From positions 1 through 48,837 of the forward strand of contig JAKLKB010000065.1 in the NCBI GenBank assembly GCA_023150835.1: 48,837 bases of DNA, read 5' to 3'. Shown piece after piece: positions 14,417-23,102 of this stretch (the stretch's first letter is position 1; each line of letters opens with the position of its first letter). The DNA comes from Myxococcota bacterium. GTDB taxonomy: Bacteria; Myxococcota_C; UBA6777. A program made the position numbers and the translations under genes. A model generated the notes under the pieces. It was not told the origin of the DNA. It saw nothing but the letters and a program-made list of their open reading frames with translations, and did not search any database.

Positions 14417-17062
14417 ATGTGGAGAAAAAGTACAAGAGCGCTCGGACGAAAGAAAGGGCGGTGTACTTTCTGGTTTGTTATGTTCTTGGGAAGCTTACTG
14501 TTTTCTTGTGAAGACCGCGAACTGCCGTGTTCTTTTTTGGGGAACGTATGCGACGAGTCGCGTCTTTGCGTGATGGGGCAGATCTGTTCGTGTGGTGTGT
14601 GCGTATCCTGCCCGTCGATGGGGAGTATTTGTCGTAGCGACCAAGGTTGCGAAGCGTCCGAGCAATGCGTGTGCGGGGCGTGCGTAGGGCGAAAAGGAAG
14701 AGAAAAGCAGGAACCCACCACACAAGAGAACACAGCCGATCGTTCAGAAAACACGGCAGAGGGGGGAACACAAGAGCAAGGGGCTGAGGACCACAGCGAA
14801 TCACGGATGATCGAGTCAGAGGCTATTTCGGAGGTGACGAGAGAAAAAGGGCGAGTGCGTGTGATCGCGGTGGTGGTGGGTTTGCGCGGAGTTGGGATCG
14901 GGAAGGTGGTTGTGCGGGTTGGGTGGAGCGGAGGGCAGCAGAAGAGAGCAGCGGATCTGTCCGAAGAACGAGGGACTTGGAGTGCGGTGGTGGAGGGGGT
15001 GTCCGAGGCGGAGGCGTTGGCGGTGCAGGCGGAGGCGCTGGACGCGGAGGGGCGGGTGGTGGCGAGCGTGGAGGTGGGAGGGGCAAAAGTCCGAGAGGGT
15101 CAAGAGGGAGTGTGGTGGTTGTGTTTGCGGCCTGCGATGGGGGAGATGCGAGCAGTGAACCGAGCGCCACGTTTGTGGGGGGTGTGGGTCGATCGCGCCG
15201 AAGCCAAAGGTGGCGAATCGATCGAGTTGCGCGTGTGGGCTTCGGATGATGCGCAAGAAAGAGTGCGTGTGTTGTGGGAGGCGGATGTGGGGGAGGTCAA
15301 GGCGCTTGCGGAAGATCACTTTCGTTGGGAGATGGCTGCGACAGTACAGGCCGCGAAGGTTCGGTTGTTGCTGCGTGTGCTGGATGATCGGCAAGGGAAG
15401 ACGGTCGCCTCGGTGCATCTTCCTGTGTTTCGTGCCGGATTGACCGAGAAGATGGTATTTTTGCGTGGGCCGACTTTGCACAACGCACGGGCGATTCGGC
15501 ACCGACTGCAACCTGCGATGACCACGGGGTTTGAGGTCGGTATCGAAGAAGGAGATGGCGGTGCGTTGCGTTATCGTTGGTCAGATGGTGGGGGCGTATG
15601 TGCGGGGCGTTTTGACCATGCCGAGCGAGCATTGCCGCAGTGGACGGCTCCGTCGCAAAAACCCACGCAAGATCGGTGTGTGCTGGTGTTGCAGATCGAA
15701 GATCAAGCGGGCCATACGCTCGAAGAGACGGTCGAAGTGGGGTTTGTCGGGGATACTTGGGCGCTGGGGCTTGCGCGCAACCAGAGTTTGCAACATGCGC
15801 GGATGGCGCGGACCAAGGACGGCGATCTGGTGGTGGTGGGCTGTTATTTGGGGAGAATGGATGTGGCGGGATTGCGTTTGTTGGATGAGACGGGGGTGGA
15901 TGTGAACTTTGTGGCGCGGGTGGATGAGCATGGGAGTGTGCGGTGGCTGTTGGGCATTCGAGGGAAGGGCAGACAGACGATCCGAGCGGTGGCAGCGGCT
16001 CCGGATGGCGATATCGTGTTATGGGGCCATTATACGGGGATGTTGGAGATCGAAGGCCAACAAGTGACATCGGTGGGGCGTGCGGATCTATTTTTGGCGA
16101 GGCTTCGTGGAGACGGAAGTGTTCGATTTATTCGGACGTTTGGGAGTGCGCAAGATGAAGATGCAGGAGGGCTTGCGATCGATGCGGAAGGGACGGTGTA
16201 TGTGTCGGGGTCGTTTGGGGGAACGATCCAGTTGGGTGCGTTTCGGCGGTTGTTGGTGGGGTGGGTGGATGGCTTTGTGGGGGCGATGACGGCGGAGGGG
16301 ACGTGGCTTTGGGTGCATACGATCAACGCGCGCTTTGTGTACATCCGCACGTTGCAGGTGACTGCGCAAAAGCAAGTGTGGGCGGGTGGGATGTTCCAAG
16401 CGGAGGCGACGTTGGGGACGATCAAACTACCTTATAAAGGCACCGAGTATCGGGGAGTTGTGGCGCGGATCGATCCGCAACAGGGATGGGCGGAAGCTGA
16501 GGCGTTTGGAGAAGTGGGGATCCTTGATCCGTTGTTTTGGGTGACGGAGACGGGAGAGTGGGTGTTGTGTGGGCAGTTCAAAGATCGCCTTGTCTTGGGC
16601 GATCTGGTGAGAGAGCGTCCCCATTCGGATCGTCACTTTTTCTTGGCGTTACGTGGTGCAGATCGCCGATGGAGATGGGTACGAACCTTGGCTGAGAAAG
16701 AAAGCGAAGAGGCGATCAATCGGGGAGTTTGCTCGGCTTTGTACGAAGAGAGCGGACAGATCTATGCGTTTGTTGGGACGCCTGCGCATACGACGATCAT
16801 GGGAGACTTTGTGTGTGCCGAGCAAGGCTGCGGAGGAGGGACGTGGCAGCGTTTGGATCGAGACGGTAAGTGGCTGGAGGTCGAGTGCGGAAGCGCGACA
16901 GAGTCGGGTCCGCCCGGGACGGCGATGGCTTTTTCAAAGGCCTCTTGGTTTACGGTGATGTCGTTGTCTGTTCCTGCGTATTTTTGTGGGGGAGGGCCGT
17001 CTGCGTATCCGCTTGGGATCACGCTACGCAAACGCCCACGTATCCTACCTTTGGGGCCTTGA
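14417..17062 (+). CDS. Large lipoprotein with Cys-rich knots and beta-propeller-like repeats
   Basis: The signal peptide ends in a lipobox (FLGSLLFSC). Two Cys-rich segments follow (GQICSCGVCVSC, CRSDQGCEASEQCVCGAC), then an acidic Gln/Glu/Thr linker to about residue 135. Residues 140-450 look like beta-sandwich (Ig or cadherin-like) modules. Residues 450-870 are SBBP-like propeller repeats (GDLVVVGCYLGRMDVAGL, GDIVLWGHYTGMLEI, GTVYVSGSFGGTIQL). ATG 14417 has GGAG 9 bases upstream; ATG 14402 is the alternative (886 residues). It shares domain plan with the divergent neighbour at 12390-14174. Likely displayed on the cell surface, for adhesion or binding; function is unknown. It ends 10 bases before the convergent glycerophosphodiesterase stop. 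Confidence 0.75.
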   Translation: MWRKSTRALGRKKGRCTFWFVMFLGSLLFSCEDRELPCSFLGNVCDESRLCVMGQICSCGVCVSCPSMGSICRSDQGCEASEQCVCGACVGRKGREKQEPTTQENTADRSENTAEGGTQEQGAEDHSESRMIESEAISEVTREKGRVRVIAVVVGLRGVGIGKVVVRVGWSGGQQKRAADLSEERGTWSAVVEGVSEAEALAVQAEALDAEGRVVASVEVGGAKVREGQEGVWWLCLRPAMGEMRAVNRAPRLWGVWVDRAEAKGGESIELRVWASDDAQERVRVLWEADVGEVKALAEDHFRWEMAATVQAAKVRLLLRVLDDRQGKTVASVHLPVFRAGLTEKMVFLRGPTLHNARAIRHRLQPAMTTGFEVGIEEGDGGALRYRWSDGGGVCAGRFDHAERALPQWTAPSQKPTQDRCVLVLQIEDQAGHTLEETVEVGFVGDTWALGLARNQSLQHARMARTKDGDLVVVGCYLGRMDVAGLRLLDETGVDVNFVARVDEHGSVRWLLGIRGKGRQTIRAVAAAPDGDIVLWGHYTGMLEIEGQQVTSVGRADLFLARLRGDGSVRFIRTFGSAQDEDAGGLAIDAEGTVYVSGSFGGTIQLGAFRRLLVGWVDGFVGAMTAEGTWLWVHTINARFVYIRTLQVTAQKQVWAGGMFQAEATLGTIKLPYKGTEYRGVVARIDPQQGWAEAEAFGEVGILDPLFWVTETGEWVLCGQFKDRLVLGDLVRERPHSDRHFFLALRGADRRWRWVRTLAEKESEEAINRGVCSALYEESGQIYAFVGTPAHTTIMGDFVCAEQGCGGGTWQRLDRDGKWLEVECGSATESGPPGTAMAFSKASWFTVMSLSVPAYFCGGGPSAYPLGITLRKRPRILPLGP

Positions 17063-17072
17063 TGGGCGGGTT

Positions 17073-18014
17073 CTAGGGGGTTTTGGGAGAGGCGGAGCGT
17101 TCTTGTTTGGCGAGGCGCAAGAGGCGCTGGGGAAAGTCGGTGATGATGGCGTCCACACCGAGGCGGATCATGCGTTGCATGTCTTTTTCTTCGTTGACGG
17201 TCCAGACATTGACGGCAAATCCGTGTTTGCGCGCCCATCGTATGTAGGCTTCGTCGACGATCTTGAAGTTGGGGTGGAGGGCATCAGGGCGAGCGAGAGA
17301 AAGCAGCCACAGATCCCGAAGGTAGAAGGCGGTGTCCTTGCTATAGATCAGACCGCGTGGAAGAGTTGGGGCGATACGTCGGAAACGCCACATCGAAAAG
17401 GGGTTGAAAGAAGAGACGATCACGCGATCTTGCATCTTGTACTTTTGCACAAGACGATAGGTTTCTTGTTCGTGGCCTTGATCGAAGATATCTTCGTTTT
17501 TCATCTCGATATTCAAGATGGCTTTCGGATGTTTTTGATAATACTGCAAGACTTCTTCGAGAGTCGGAGCGAGAGCGCCTCGGAAAGGGGGGGGGACAGG
17601 TTGGCGCGTGCGGATCTGAAAGTACTGCGAGAGATCGACATTGCGGAGTTGTTGGAAAGTAAGCTTGCGGATCACGCCTTGGAGAGGGAGGCGCTTTTGG
17701 AGGGTGTAGTCGTGAAAGACGACGAGTTGTCGATCGGCGGTCATCATCACATCAAGTTCGACGCCATGCGCACCGCCCTCCAGAGCAGCCTTAAAGGAAA
17801 GCATTGTATTTTCGGGAGCTTCTCCTGCGGCTCCCCGATGTCCAAGCAACATCGGGCGACCCCATGACTTGCCGAGTTCTGCGGTGGAGCGGGGCCACCA
17901 TGCTTTCCACCAGATCATCGTCGACACTCCTAACAAAAGAAAGGCGAGCAAAAGCATTCCGAACCACCGACGGCGGCGGAGAGGTTGTGTTGAAGGGGGG
18001 GGCGGCGTGTTCAT
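17073..18014 (-). CDS. Glycerophosphodiester phosphodiesterase, membrane-anchored
   Basis: Hydrolyses glycerophosphodiesters from phospholipid breakdown to glycerol-3-phosphate and an alcohol. At 313 residues it carries one N-terminal membrane helix (about 18-36), so the catalytic domain probably faces the periplasm. Family residues are in place: LGHRG (H59, R60), PENT, the metal-binding VELDV (E86, D88), FHD (H101), LNIEMKN in the middle, and the C-terminal VNVWTVN and GVDAIITDFP. The start ATG 18014 has GGAG about 9 bases upstream. The start region is present in three 75-bp tandem copies (18012-18190). The gene is convergent with the lipoprotein at 14417, stops 10 bases apart. Confidence 0.9.
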   Translation of the reverse strand: MNTPPPPSTQPLRRRRWFGMLLLAFLLLGVSTMIWWKAWWPRSTAELGKSWGRPMLLGHRGAAGEAPENTMLSFKAALEGGAHGVELDVMMTADRQLVVFHDYTLQKRLPLQGVIRKLTFQQLRNVDLSQYFQIRTRQPVPPPFRGALAPTLEEVLQYYQKHPKAILNIEMKNEDIFDQGHEQETYRLVQKYKMQDRVIVSSFNPFSMWRFRRIAPTLPRGLIYSKDTAFYLRDLWLLSLARPDALHPNFKIVDEAYIRWARKHGFAVNVWTVNEEKDMQRMIRLGVDAIITDFPQRLLRLAKQERSASPKTP

Positions 18015-18190
18015 GCAGAGCGGTCTCCGTGTAGAGGATTAGATCGTTCAGTTCACCGGCATCGAGCCGAGGAAAGGTGGTGTGTTCATGCAGAGCGGTC
18101 TCCGTGTAGAGGATTAGATCGTTCAGTTCACCGGCATCGAGCCGAGGAAAGGCGGTGTGTTCATGCAGAGCGGTCTCCGTGTAGGGGGTC
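18000..18190 (-). repeat. 75-bp tandem repeat copying the glycerophosphodiesterase start site
   Basis: Three copies of the block holding the ribosome binding site (GGAG) and ATG occur, with start codons at 18014, 18089 and 18164. The two upstream ATGs each open a 13-codon frame reading MNTPPFLGSMPVN before TGA, sharing the first residues with the enzyme (MNTPP). This could attenuate or supply extra initiation sites. Confidence 0.85.
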
Positions 18191-18445
18191 TGGTGTTTGG
18201 GGGAGAGCGGCTGTTTGTTTTTTGCGGATGCGGTAGAAAGATCGCCACCCACAACACAGGGCTTTTGCAGCGGCTGTTTGTTTTTGCGGAGGCTGTGGGT
18301 CGGGCTGCGGTTTCGCGGGTTATTTTTTTGCGGAGGCTGTGGGCCGCCGCGTGCTGCGGGTGCGAGGATGGAGTCGTCGGGGGGCGTGCGTCAAGAGCGT
18401 TTTGTGTTGCGTGCTGTGGTGGAAGGTGTGTAGAGTGCATCCGAA
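18190..18445 (+). repeat. Imperfect direct repeats upstream of the HAD phosphatase gene
   Basis: Blocks such as gcggctgtttgtttttgcgg (18206 region, 18270 region) and ttgcggaggctgtgggtcg / ttgcggaggctgtgggccg alternate between the glycerophosphodiesterase start array and the HAD gene. No gene is seen. Confidence 0.6.
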
Positions 18446-18469
18446 AGGCTCGGAGGATAGGAGGTTTGT

Positions 18470-19150
18470 TTGAGACCGATACAGTTGATCATCTTCGATC
18501 TGGATGGCACGTTGATCGATTCGTCGCATGATATCGTGGCGGCGATGCAACAGCTTCTGCGCGAGTTGTATCTTCCTGCTCTTGGTTCGGCGCAGATCAT
18601 GTCTTTTGTGGGGCAAGGCGTGGACTGGTTGGTGCGTCAGTGTTTGGCGGCGTGTGGTGTGGCAGGCGAGAATGCGCTGCGGTCGGCGGTGGAGCGGTAT
18701 CGTCAGCTTTACAGCCAAGATGCTTTGCGCTACACGCACTTGTATGTCGGGGTGCGTGAGACATTGGAGCGTTTGCGTTTGGGAGGTTTTGACATGGCGG
18801 TTTGCACCAACAAACCCGAGAGTATTGCGCGCAAAGTTCTCGATGGATTGGGGCTTTCGGGATATTTTCTGGCTTTGTTGGGAGGAGACAGCTTGGAGAA
18901 GCGCAAGCCAGATCCTGCGCCGTTGCGATTGTTGATGGAGTTATTGGATGTGGAGGCGGCGCAGACGTTGATGGTGGGGGATAGCGCGTACGATATCGCA
19001 GCGGGCCACGCAGCGGGGACGTGGACGTGTGCTGTGACGTACGGATTCCACGATATCGCAAGTGAAGGGCCTCCGCAGCCGAACGTGGTGATCTCGCAAT
19101 TTTCGGATCTGTTGTCGGTTCTTGGACTCGAAAACAGCGGAGGTGCGTGA
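18470..19150 (+). CDS. gph: HAD-superfamily phosphatase, phosphoglycolate phosphatase-like
   Basis: Probably dephosphorylates 2-phosphoglycolate formed during DNA repair or oxygenase side reactions; other HAD substrates are possible. The 226-residue protein has motif I IIFDLDGTLIDS (nucleophile D10, acid D12), motif II VCTNKP, motif III lysine in EKRKPDP, and motif IV MVGDSAYDIAAGHAAG. An alpha-helical C1 cap lies between motifs I and II. The start is TTG 18470, supported by a strong AGGAGG at 18459-18464 with 5 bases spacing; no in-frame ATG fits. The family assignment is firm; the exact substrate is less sure. Confidence 0.85.
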   Translation: MRPIQLIIFDLDGTLIDSSHDIVAAMQQLLRELYLPALGSAQIMSFVGQGVDWLVRQCLAACGVAGENALRSAVERYRQLYSQDALRYTHLYVGVRETLERLRLGGFDMAVCTNKPESIARKVLDGLGLSGYFLALLGGDSLEKRKPDPAPLRLLMELLDVEAAQTLMVGDSAYDIAAGHAAGTWTCAVTYGFHDIASEGPPQPNVVISQFSDLLSVLGLENSGGA

Positions 19151-19431
19151 TGTCTTGTTGCGCCTCTGTTTGGATGGTGTATGCGAGTGTTTAGAACGTG
19201 CATGGGCGACACGATCGGTTGCGCCTCTGTTTGGATGGTGCGGTGCGCGTCTCTGTTTGGGTGAGGTGTCTTGAAGTGATGCGGGTTTTCTTTTAGGGTG
19301 GGGGCTTTGGTCGATCGGGTGCGCGTTGTGCGCTGCACCGTGTTTGCGGTACAGGGATGATGCAGAGGTCTGTTGGATATCTTCGTCGTCGCCTTCAAAA
19401 AAAGCGTATTTGTTTTGCAGGGATGATGCAG
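19151..19431. repeat. Short direct repeats between the phosphatase and amidase genes
   Basis: The 22-base block ttgcgcctctgtttggatgg-tg occurs near 19158 and 19217, with a third degenerate copy near 19247. A second pair, cagggatgatgcagagg, occurs near 19355 and 19418. The latter copy sits beside the amidase ribosome binding site. No coding function is seen. Confidence 0.65.
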
Positions 19432-19441
19432 AGGAGGTCGT

Positions 19442-21643
19442 ATGTTTGGGTGGGTTTTGGGTGGTGCTTGGAGAACACAGCGGGCGTGTTGTTTGCGGCG
19501 TGTATGGGGTCTTTGCGCGTGGTTTGTGTTGTGGGTGGCTTGGTGGGGGATTGGTGTCGCAGCAGCGTCTGAGAAGCGCGGGCAGTGGGGGCATTCAGAG
19601 CTTGGCGAAGCGGTGTGGTACGCTCACCCCCAAGAGATGGATCGGGCTTTGCGTGGTCGAATGACGCCTGTGATCGTCGATGCCAAGGGCTTTTCGCGTG
19701 TGGGTGTGCGTTGGGATGCCCATCCGTCGCTGGAATGGGAGGCGCGTTTTCGGAGCCAAGGCAAAACATGGGGCGTGTGGTTGCCGCTGTCTGTGACGTG
19801 GAGAGCTTCCTTGGATGTCGATACATCGACCTTTAACGGCCATATCGATGTCCCCGATGGGCGCGCTACAGAAGTTCAACTGCGCCTCTTGGGGTCGGTT
19901 TGGCCGCGCTTTGTGGCGGTTGAAGCGATCGATCGCGTTGGTCCTGCCGCTCCGCATAGCCAACAATCCTCGCCGATCAGCTTGTTGCCGAACCAAGCTC
20001 TCACGGGGCCGTTCAACGCTCGCAGCGTGTGGGGGGCCGCTGCTGCCAAATGCACGACTTCAAATCCGACGAAAAATCGCATCGCTGTTCATCATACCGT
20101 CACCCCCAACAACGAAACGGGTTCGACCATTGTCACGCGGCTGCGCGGGATCCAGAGCTTTCATCAAAACACTCGTGGCTGGTGCGATATCGGCTACCAT
20201 CTGCTTGTTTCGTGGGACGGTCAGGCTTGGGAAGGAACCCCCGCAGAGCTTTTGGGAACACACGTCGGCGGCCAAAATACGGGAACGTTGGGCATCTCGT
20301 TTCTCGGAGACTTTACTTCGACAGAGCCGCCTTCGGTGATGACTTGCACAGGCTCCAAGCTGATGGATTGGGGCGTGAAGACATTTGGGGTTCCGCGTAC
20401 ACGCACGTCGATTATGGGACACCGCGAGTTTCCATCGCAAAGCACAGGATGTCCGGGCGATCGGCTACTTGCGCAAGTGACCAACATGATCCAGATGTCT
20501 TCTTCGGGAACGTGTACTGCCCCCCCCCCGCCCAAGTGCGATTATGTCCAGACCAACACGGCCAGCTTGAATATCCGACCCCAGTCCAACACCAACCAAC
20601 CCCCCATCGGAACCATCCCTCAAAACACCTGCCTCAAAGTCCTCAACAAAACCACCACAGGGCAGTCCGTCTCGGGCAATACCACTTGGTACGAGATCTC
20701 CTACAACAACGTGACGGGCTGGATCTCGGCCTATTATGCGCCTTGTACGGATTGCGGTCCTGCTCCTACCCCCGAAGGGACGCTTCAGGGCTTTGTGTAC
20801 GACGACGCGAACAGCGACAAAAGCCTGCGCCTTGAGGCCGTCACCCTCAAACTCAATAACGGCCAAACCGCCCAGACCAATGCAAAAGGCGAGTTTCGTT
20901 TTACCCTCAAGACGGGCGTTTACACGATCAATGCTTCCAAATCAGGTTTCCAAACCGCAACCGCCCAAGCCACCGTCGAAGACGCCAAGACCGCAAATGT
21001 CGAGATCGCGATGAAAAAGGCCGCCACTCCCGACAATAAGCCCCCCATCGTCATCCTCAGCGCTCCCAAAGATGGCGCAAGCCTGCCCGAAGGAGATATC
21101 GATGTCAGCGGAAAAGCGACCGACGATGTAAAAGTCGATCGCGTCGAAGTCAACGGCACTCCCGCAACCTTGAATGCCGATGGCACGTTCTCTGCGACGC
21201 TTTCTCTGATCGCAGGAGTACACACGATCACCGCCGCTGCATTCGATGCCGCTGGAAACAAAGGCGAAGCCAAGATCTCTATTACTCTCACTTCGACACA
21301 AGAACCCGTCGCCGAAGACTCCCCCGAACCTTCGGCAGAAGCCGCCACTCCCGAAGAAGCCGCTCCCACCGACGCTTCCGAAGACAACCGCGAAGACCGT
21401 CTCGTCCTTGAGTCACTCCCCGAGACCGCCCAAGTCGACAAAGGCCAAAGCGATACACCCTGCAAGCTCAACAGCGAATGCCCCAACGGACAGCTTTGTC
21501 AAAATGGCCGTTGCACCACAATCAACGGCGCTTCCGGCGGCTGCAATTGCCAGTCTTCCACCCCGACTGCTCCGTCTCTTGCGGTGTTTTTGCTGCTGTT
21601 GTTGGCCTTGTGCGTCCGACGACGCCATCCCTCCGCCCGCTAA
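19442..21643 (+). CDS. Exported N-acetylmuramoyl-L-alanine amidase with SH3b, Ig-like and MYXO-CTERM-like tail
   Basis: This 733-residue protein should cut the amide bond between N-acetylmuramic acid and the stem peptide. In order: a signal peptide (about 1-42); an N-terminal unassigned region; an amidase_2/PGRP domain (about 205-345) with zinc ligands in VHHTV, GHREF and TGCPGD; a bacterial SH3 domain (about 360-428); a carboxypeptidase-regulatory-like domain (about 438-515); an Ig-like domain (about 527-620); an acidic linker; a Cys knot (CKLNSECPNGQLCQNGRC); and a tail GGCNC, then a hydrophobic helix and RRRH. The tail matches the MYXO-CTERM pattern of Cys plus helix plus Arg cluster, used for surface anchoring by myxosortase. 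AGGAGGT precedes the ATG closely. Confidence 0.85.
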   Translation: MFGWVLGGAWRTQRACCLRRVWGLCAWFVLWVAWWGIGVAAASEKRGQWGHSELGEAVWYAHPQEMDRALRGRMTPVIVDAKGFSRVGVRWDAHPSLEWEARFRSQGKTWGVWLPLSVTWRASLDVDTSTFNGHIDVPDGRATEVQLRLLGSVWPRFVAVEAIDRVGPAAPHSQQSSPISLLPNQALTGPFNARSVWGAAAAKCTTSNPTKNRIAVHHTVTPNNETGSTIVTRLRGIQSFHQNTRGWCDIGYHLLVSWDGQAWEGTPAELLGTHVGGQNTGTLGISFLGDFTSTEPPSVMTCTGSKLMDWGVKTFGVPRTRTSIMGHREFPSQSTGCPGDRLLAQVTNMIQMSSSGTCTAPPPPKCDYVQTNTASLNIRPQSNTNQPPIGTIPQNTCLKVLNKTTTGQSVSGNTTWYEISYNNVTGWISAYYAPCTDCGPAPTPEGTLQGFVYDDANSDKSLRLEAVTLKLNNGQTAQTNAKGEFRFTLKTGVYTINASKSGFQTATAQATVEDAKTANVEIAMKKAATPDNKPPIVILSAPKDGASLPEGDIDVSGKATDDVKVDRVEVNGTPATLNADGTFSATLSLIAGVHTITAAAFDAAGNKGEAKISITLTSTQEPVAEDSPEPSAEAATPEEAAPTDASEDNREDRLVLESLPETAQVDKGQSDTPCKLNSECPNGQLCQNGRCTTINGASGGCNCQSSTPTAPSLAVFLLLLLALCVRRRHPSAR

Positions 21644-21682
21644 ACGCCTCTCTCGCCACTCGCACAACACTTCCCGTTCCAA

Positions 21683-22014
21683 AAAGAGTCCACGGAAAAC
21701 ACGGAAAGCACGGAAAGAAAACAAGCTGTGTCTACAGAACGCGGCTACGGGAAGTTTCACGCTTTGGAAAACACGGAAGGCACGGAAAGAAAACAAGCTG
21801 TGGCTACAGAACGCGGCTGCGGGAAGTTTCACGCTTTGGAAAACACGGAAGGCACGGAAAGAAAACAAGCTGTGGCTACAGAACGCGGCTACGGGAAGTT
21901 TCACGCTTTGGAAAACACGGAAGGCACGGAAAGAAAACAAGCTGTGGCTACAGAACGCGGCTACGGGAAGTTTCGCGCTTTGGAAAACACGGAAGGCACG
22001 GAAAGAAAACAAGC
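21683..22014. repeat. 72-bp tandem repeat, over four near-identical copies
   Basis: The unit, spaced exactly 72 bp (marker acaagctg at 21721, 21793, 21865, 21937, 22009), includes cacggaaggcacggaaag. Copies are almost identical, implying recent expansion. It lies between the amidase and the carotenoid block. The same cacggaaggcacggaa core appears near 45662-45690. Long frames across it are produced by the repeat (72 = 24 codons). Nothing else is recognisable up to 22158. Confidence 0.9.
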
Positions 22015-22173
22015 TAAAAAAAACAGCGCAGCGTTTTTGGGGGTTCTGGCATCTCAATCGGCATCGTTTTGGCGTGGTCTATCTTTTCGTGAATTCGCGT
22101 CAAGGAATGCCTGAAAAAGGTGCTCTTTCTTCTGCGTAATGCCGTCCGAAAAAAGTGTAAGGTGAGGTCGCTG

Positions 22174-22932
22174 ATGCAAGCAGAGTATGTACTCTTTAAT
22201 CTTGTGATCTTGTCGGGGCCGATGTTTCTAAGTTTTTTGCGTCCGACGTATTTTTTGCATCGATGGAAAGCGGCGTGGTGGAGTGTGGCGATCGTGGCGT
22301 TGCCCTATCTTGCGTGGGACAGTTGGGTGACGGGAAGCCATTGGTTTTTCAACGCGCAATACACGCTGCCGTTTCGTTTGGCGGGATTGCCGTTGGGTGA
22401 GATCCTGTTCTTTTTTGGGGTGCCGTTTGCGTGTTTGTTTAGCTGGGAGACGTTGTTTAAGCCGACGCCACAGCCATCTCGTGTGGAATGGCTGCGATCG
22501 GTTCGGAGCGTTGGGATCTTTGTGCTTGTTCCGTTGGGAGTTGCGCTGTATGCTTGGGGCAAACAGTACACAGGCTTGGTCTGTTTGGCTTTGGCGAGTG
22601 CGGCGTGGTTTGATCGTTGGATCGAGAGCGATCTGCTGTTGATGCCGCGTTTTTACGGCTTTTTGTTGATGGTGATCGGCTTGACGGTGATCTTTAATGG
22701 TTATCTGACAGCGCGTCCGATCGTGACCTATGATGCGGCGTTTCAGCTTGATCTTCGACTGGGTACGATCCCAATTGAAGACTTTTTCTTTGGGATATCG
22801 CACGTGATTTGGTGCGGTGCGTTGTTTGAGTGGCTCAAGCTGCGTTATCCTTCTGAAGTGGCCTACCCATCGACGCATCGAATGGTCGAACGTTCGCCGT
22901 CTGTACTGGAAGTCTCGCCTTCTCCGAGGTAA
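22174..22932 (+). CDS. Lycopene cyclase domain (CrtYcd-type) membrane protein
   Basis: Predicted to cyclise lycopene ends to beta-ionone rings in the membrane. The 252-residue protein is highly hydrophobic with about seven helices and two halves of the lycopene cyclase domain, as in fused CrtYc-CrtYd proteins. Diagnostic motifs: PYLAWDSWVTGSHWFFN with PLGEILFFFGVPF in the first half, and VTYDAAFQLDLRLGTIPIEDFFFG in the second. ATG 22174 has AAGGTGAG upstream. It begins a same-strand block of carotenoid-type enzymes. Phytoene synthase and desaturase genes are not in the window. It could also act on a different acyclic carotenoid. Confidence 0.85.
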   Translation: MQAEYVLFNLVILSGPMFLSFLRPTYFLHRWKAAWWSVAIVALPYLAWDSWVTGSHWFFNAQYTLPFRLAGLPLGEILFFFGVPFACLFSWETLFKPTPQPSRVEWLRSVRSVGIFVLVPLGVALYAWGKQYTGLVCLALASAAWFDRWIESDLLLMPRFYGFLLMVIGLTVIFNGYLTARPIVTYDAAFQLDLRLGTIPIEDFFFGISHVIWCGALFEWLKLRYPSEVAYPSTHRMVERSPSVLEVSPSPR

Positions 22933-23100
22933 GACGATGTCTTTGGTAGCATCGGTGGTAAGGACTCGTTGGGCTGGCATCGGTAGCGTCGGTGGTAAGG
23001 ACTCTTTGGGCTGGCCTCGGTGGTAAGGACTCTTTGGGCTGGCCTCGGTAGCGTCGGTGGTAAGGACTCGTTGGGCTGGCATCGGTAGCGTCGGTGGTGC
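22933..23100. repeat. GGTGGTAAGGACTC tandem repeats between cyclase and Rieske genes
   Basis: Interleaved copies of ggtggtaaggactc, ttgggctggc and atcggtagcgtc extend from the lycopene cyclase stop to the Rieske start. The last copy runs into the first GTG/ATG candidates of the Rieske gene. Confidence 0.8.
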
Positions 23101-23102
23101 GG

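Noticed and set aside
12390-14435. Extension of the lipoprotein gene upstream to 14435
   Set aside because: The extra residues would be encoded by repeat A5 and part of the divergent gene; the signal peptide lies near 14060.
21246-22139. Plus-strand frame with repeated KTRKARKENKL segments
   Set aside because: Overlaps the amidase in another frame and then follows the 72-bp array; the repeated peptide reflects the array.
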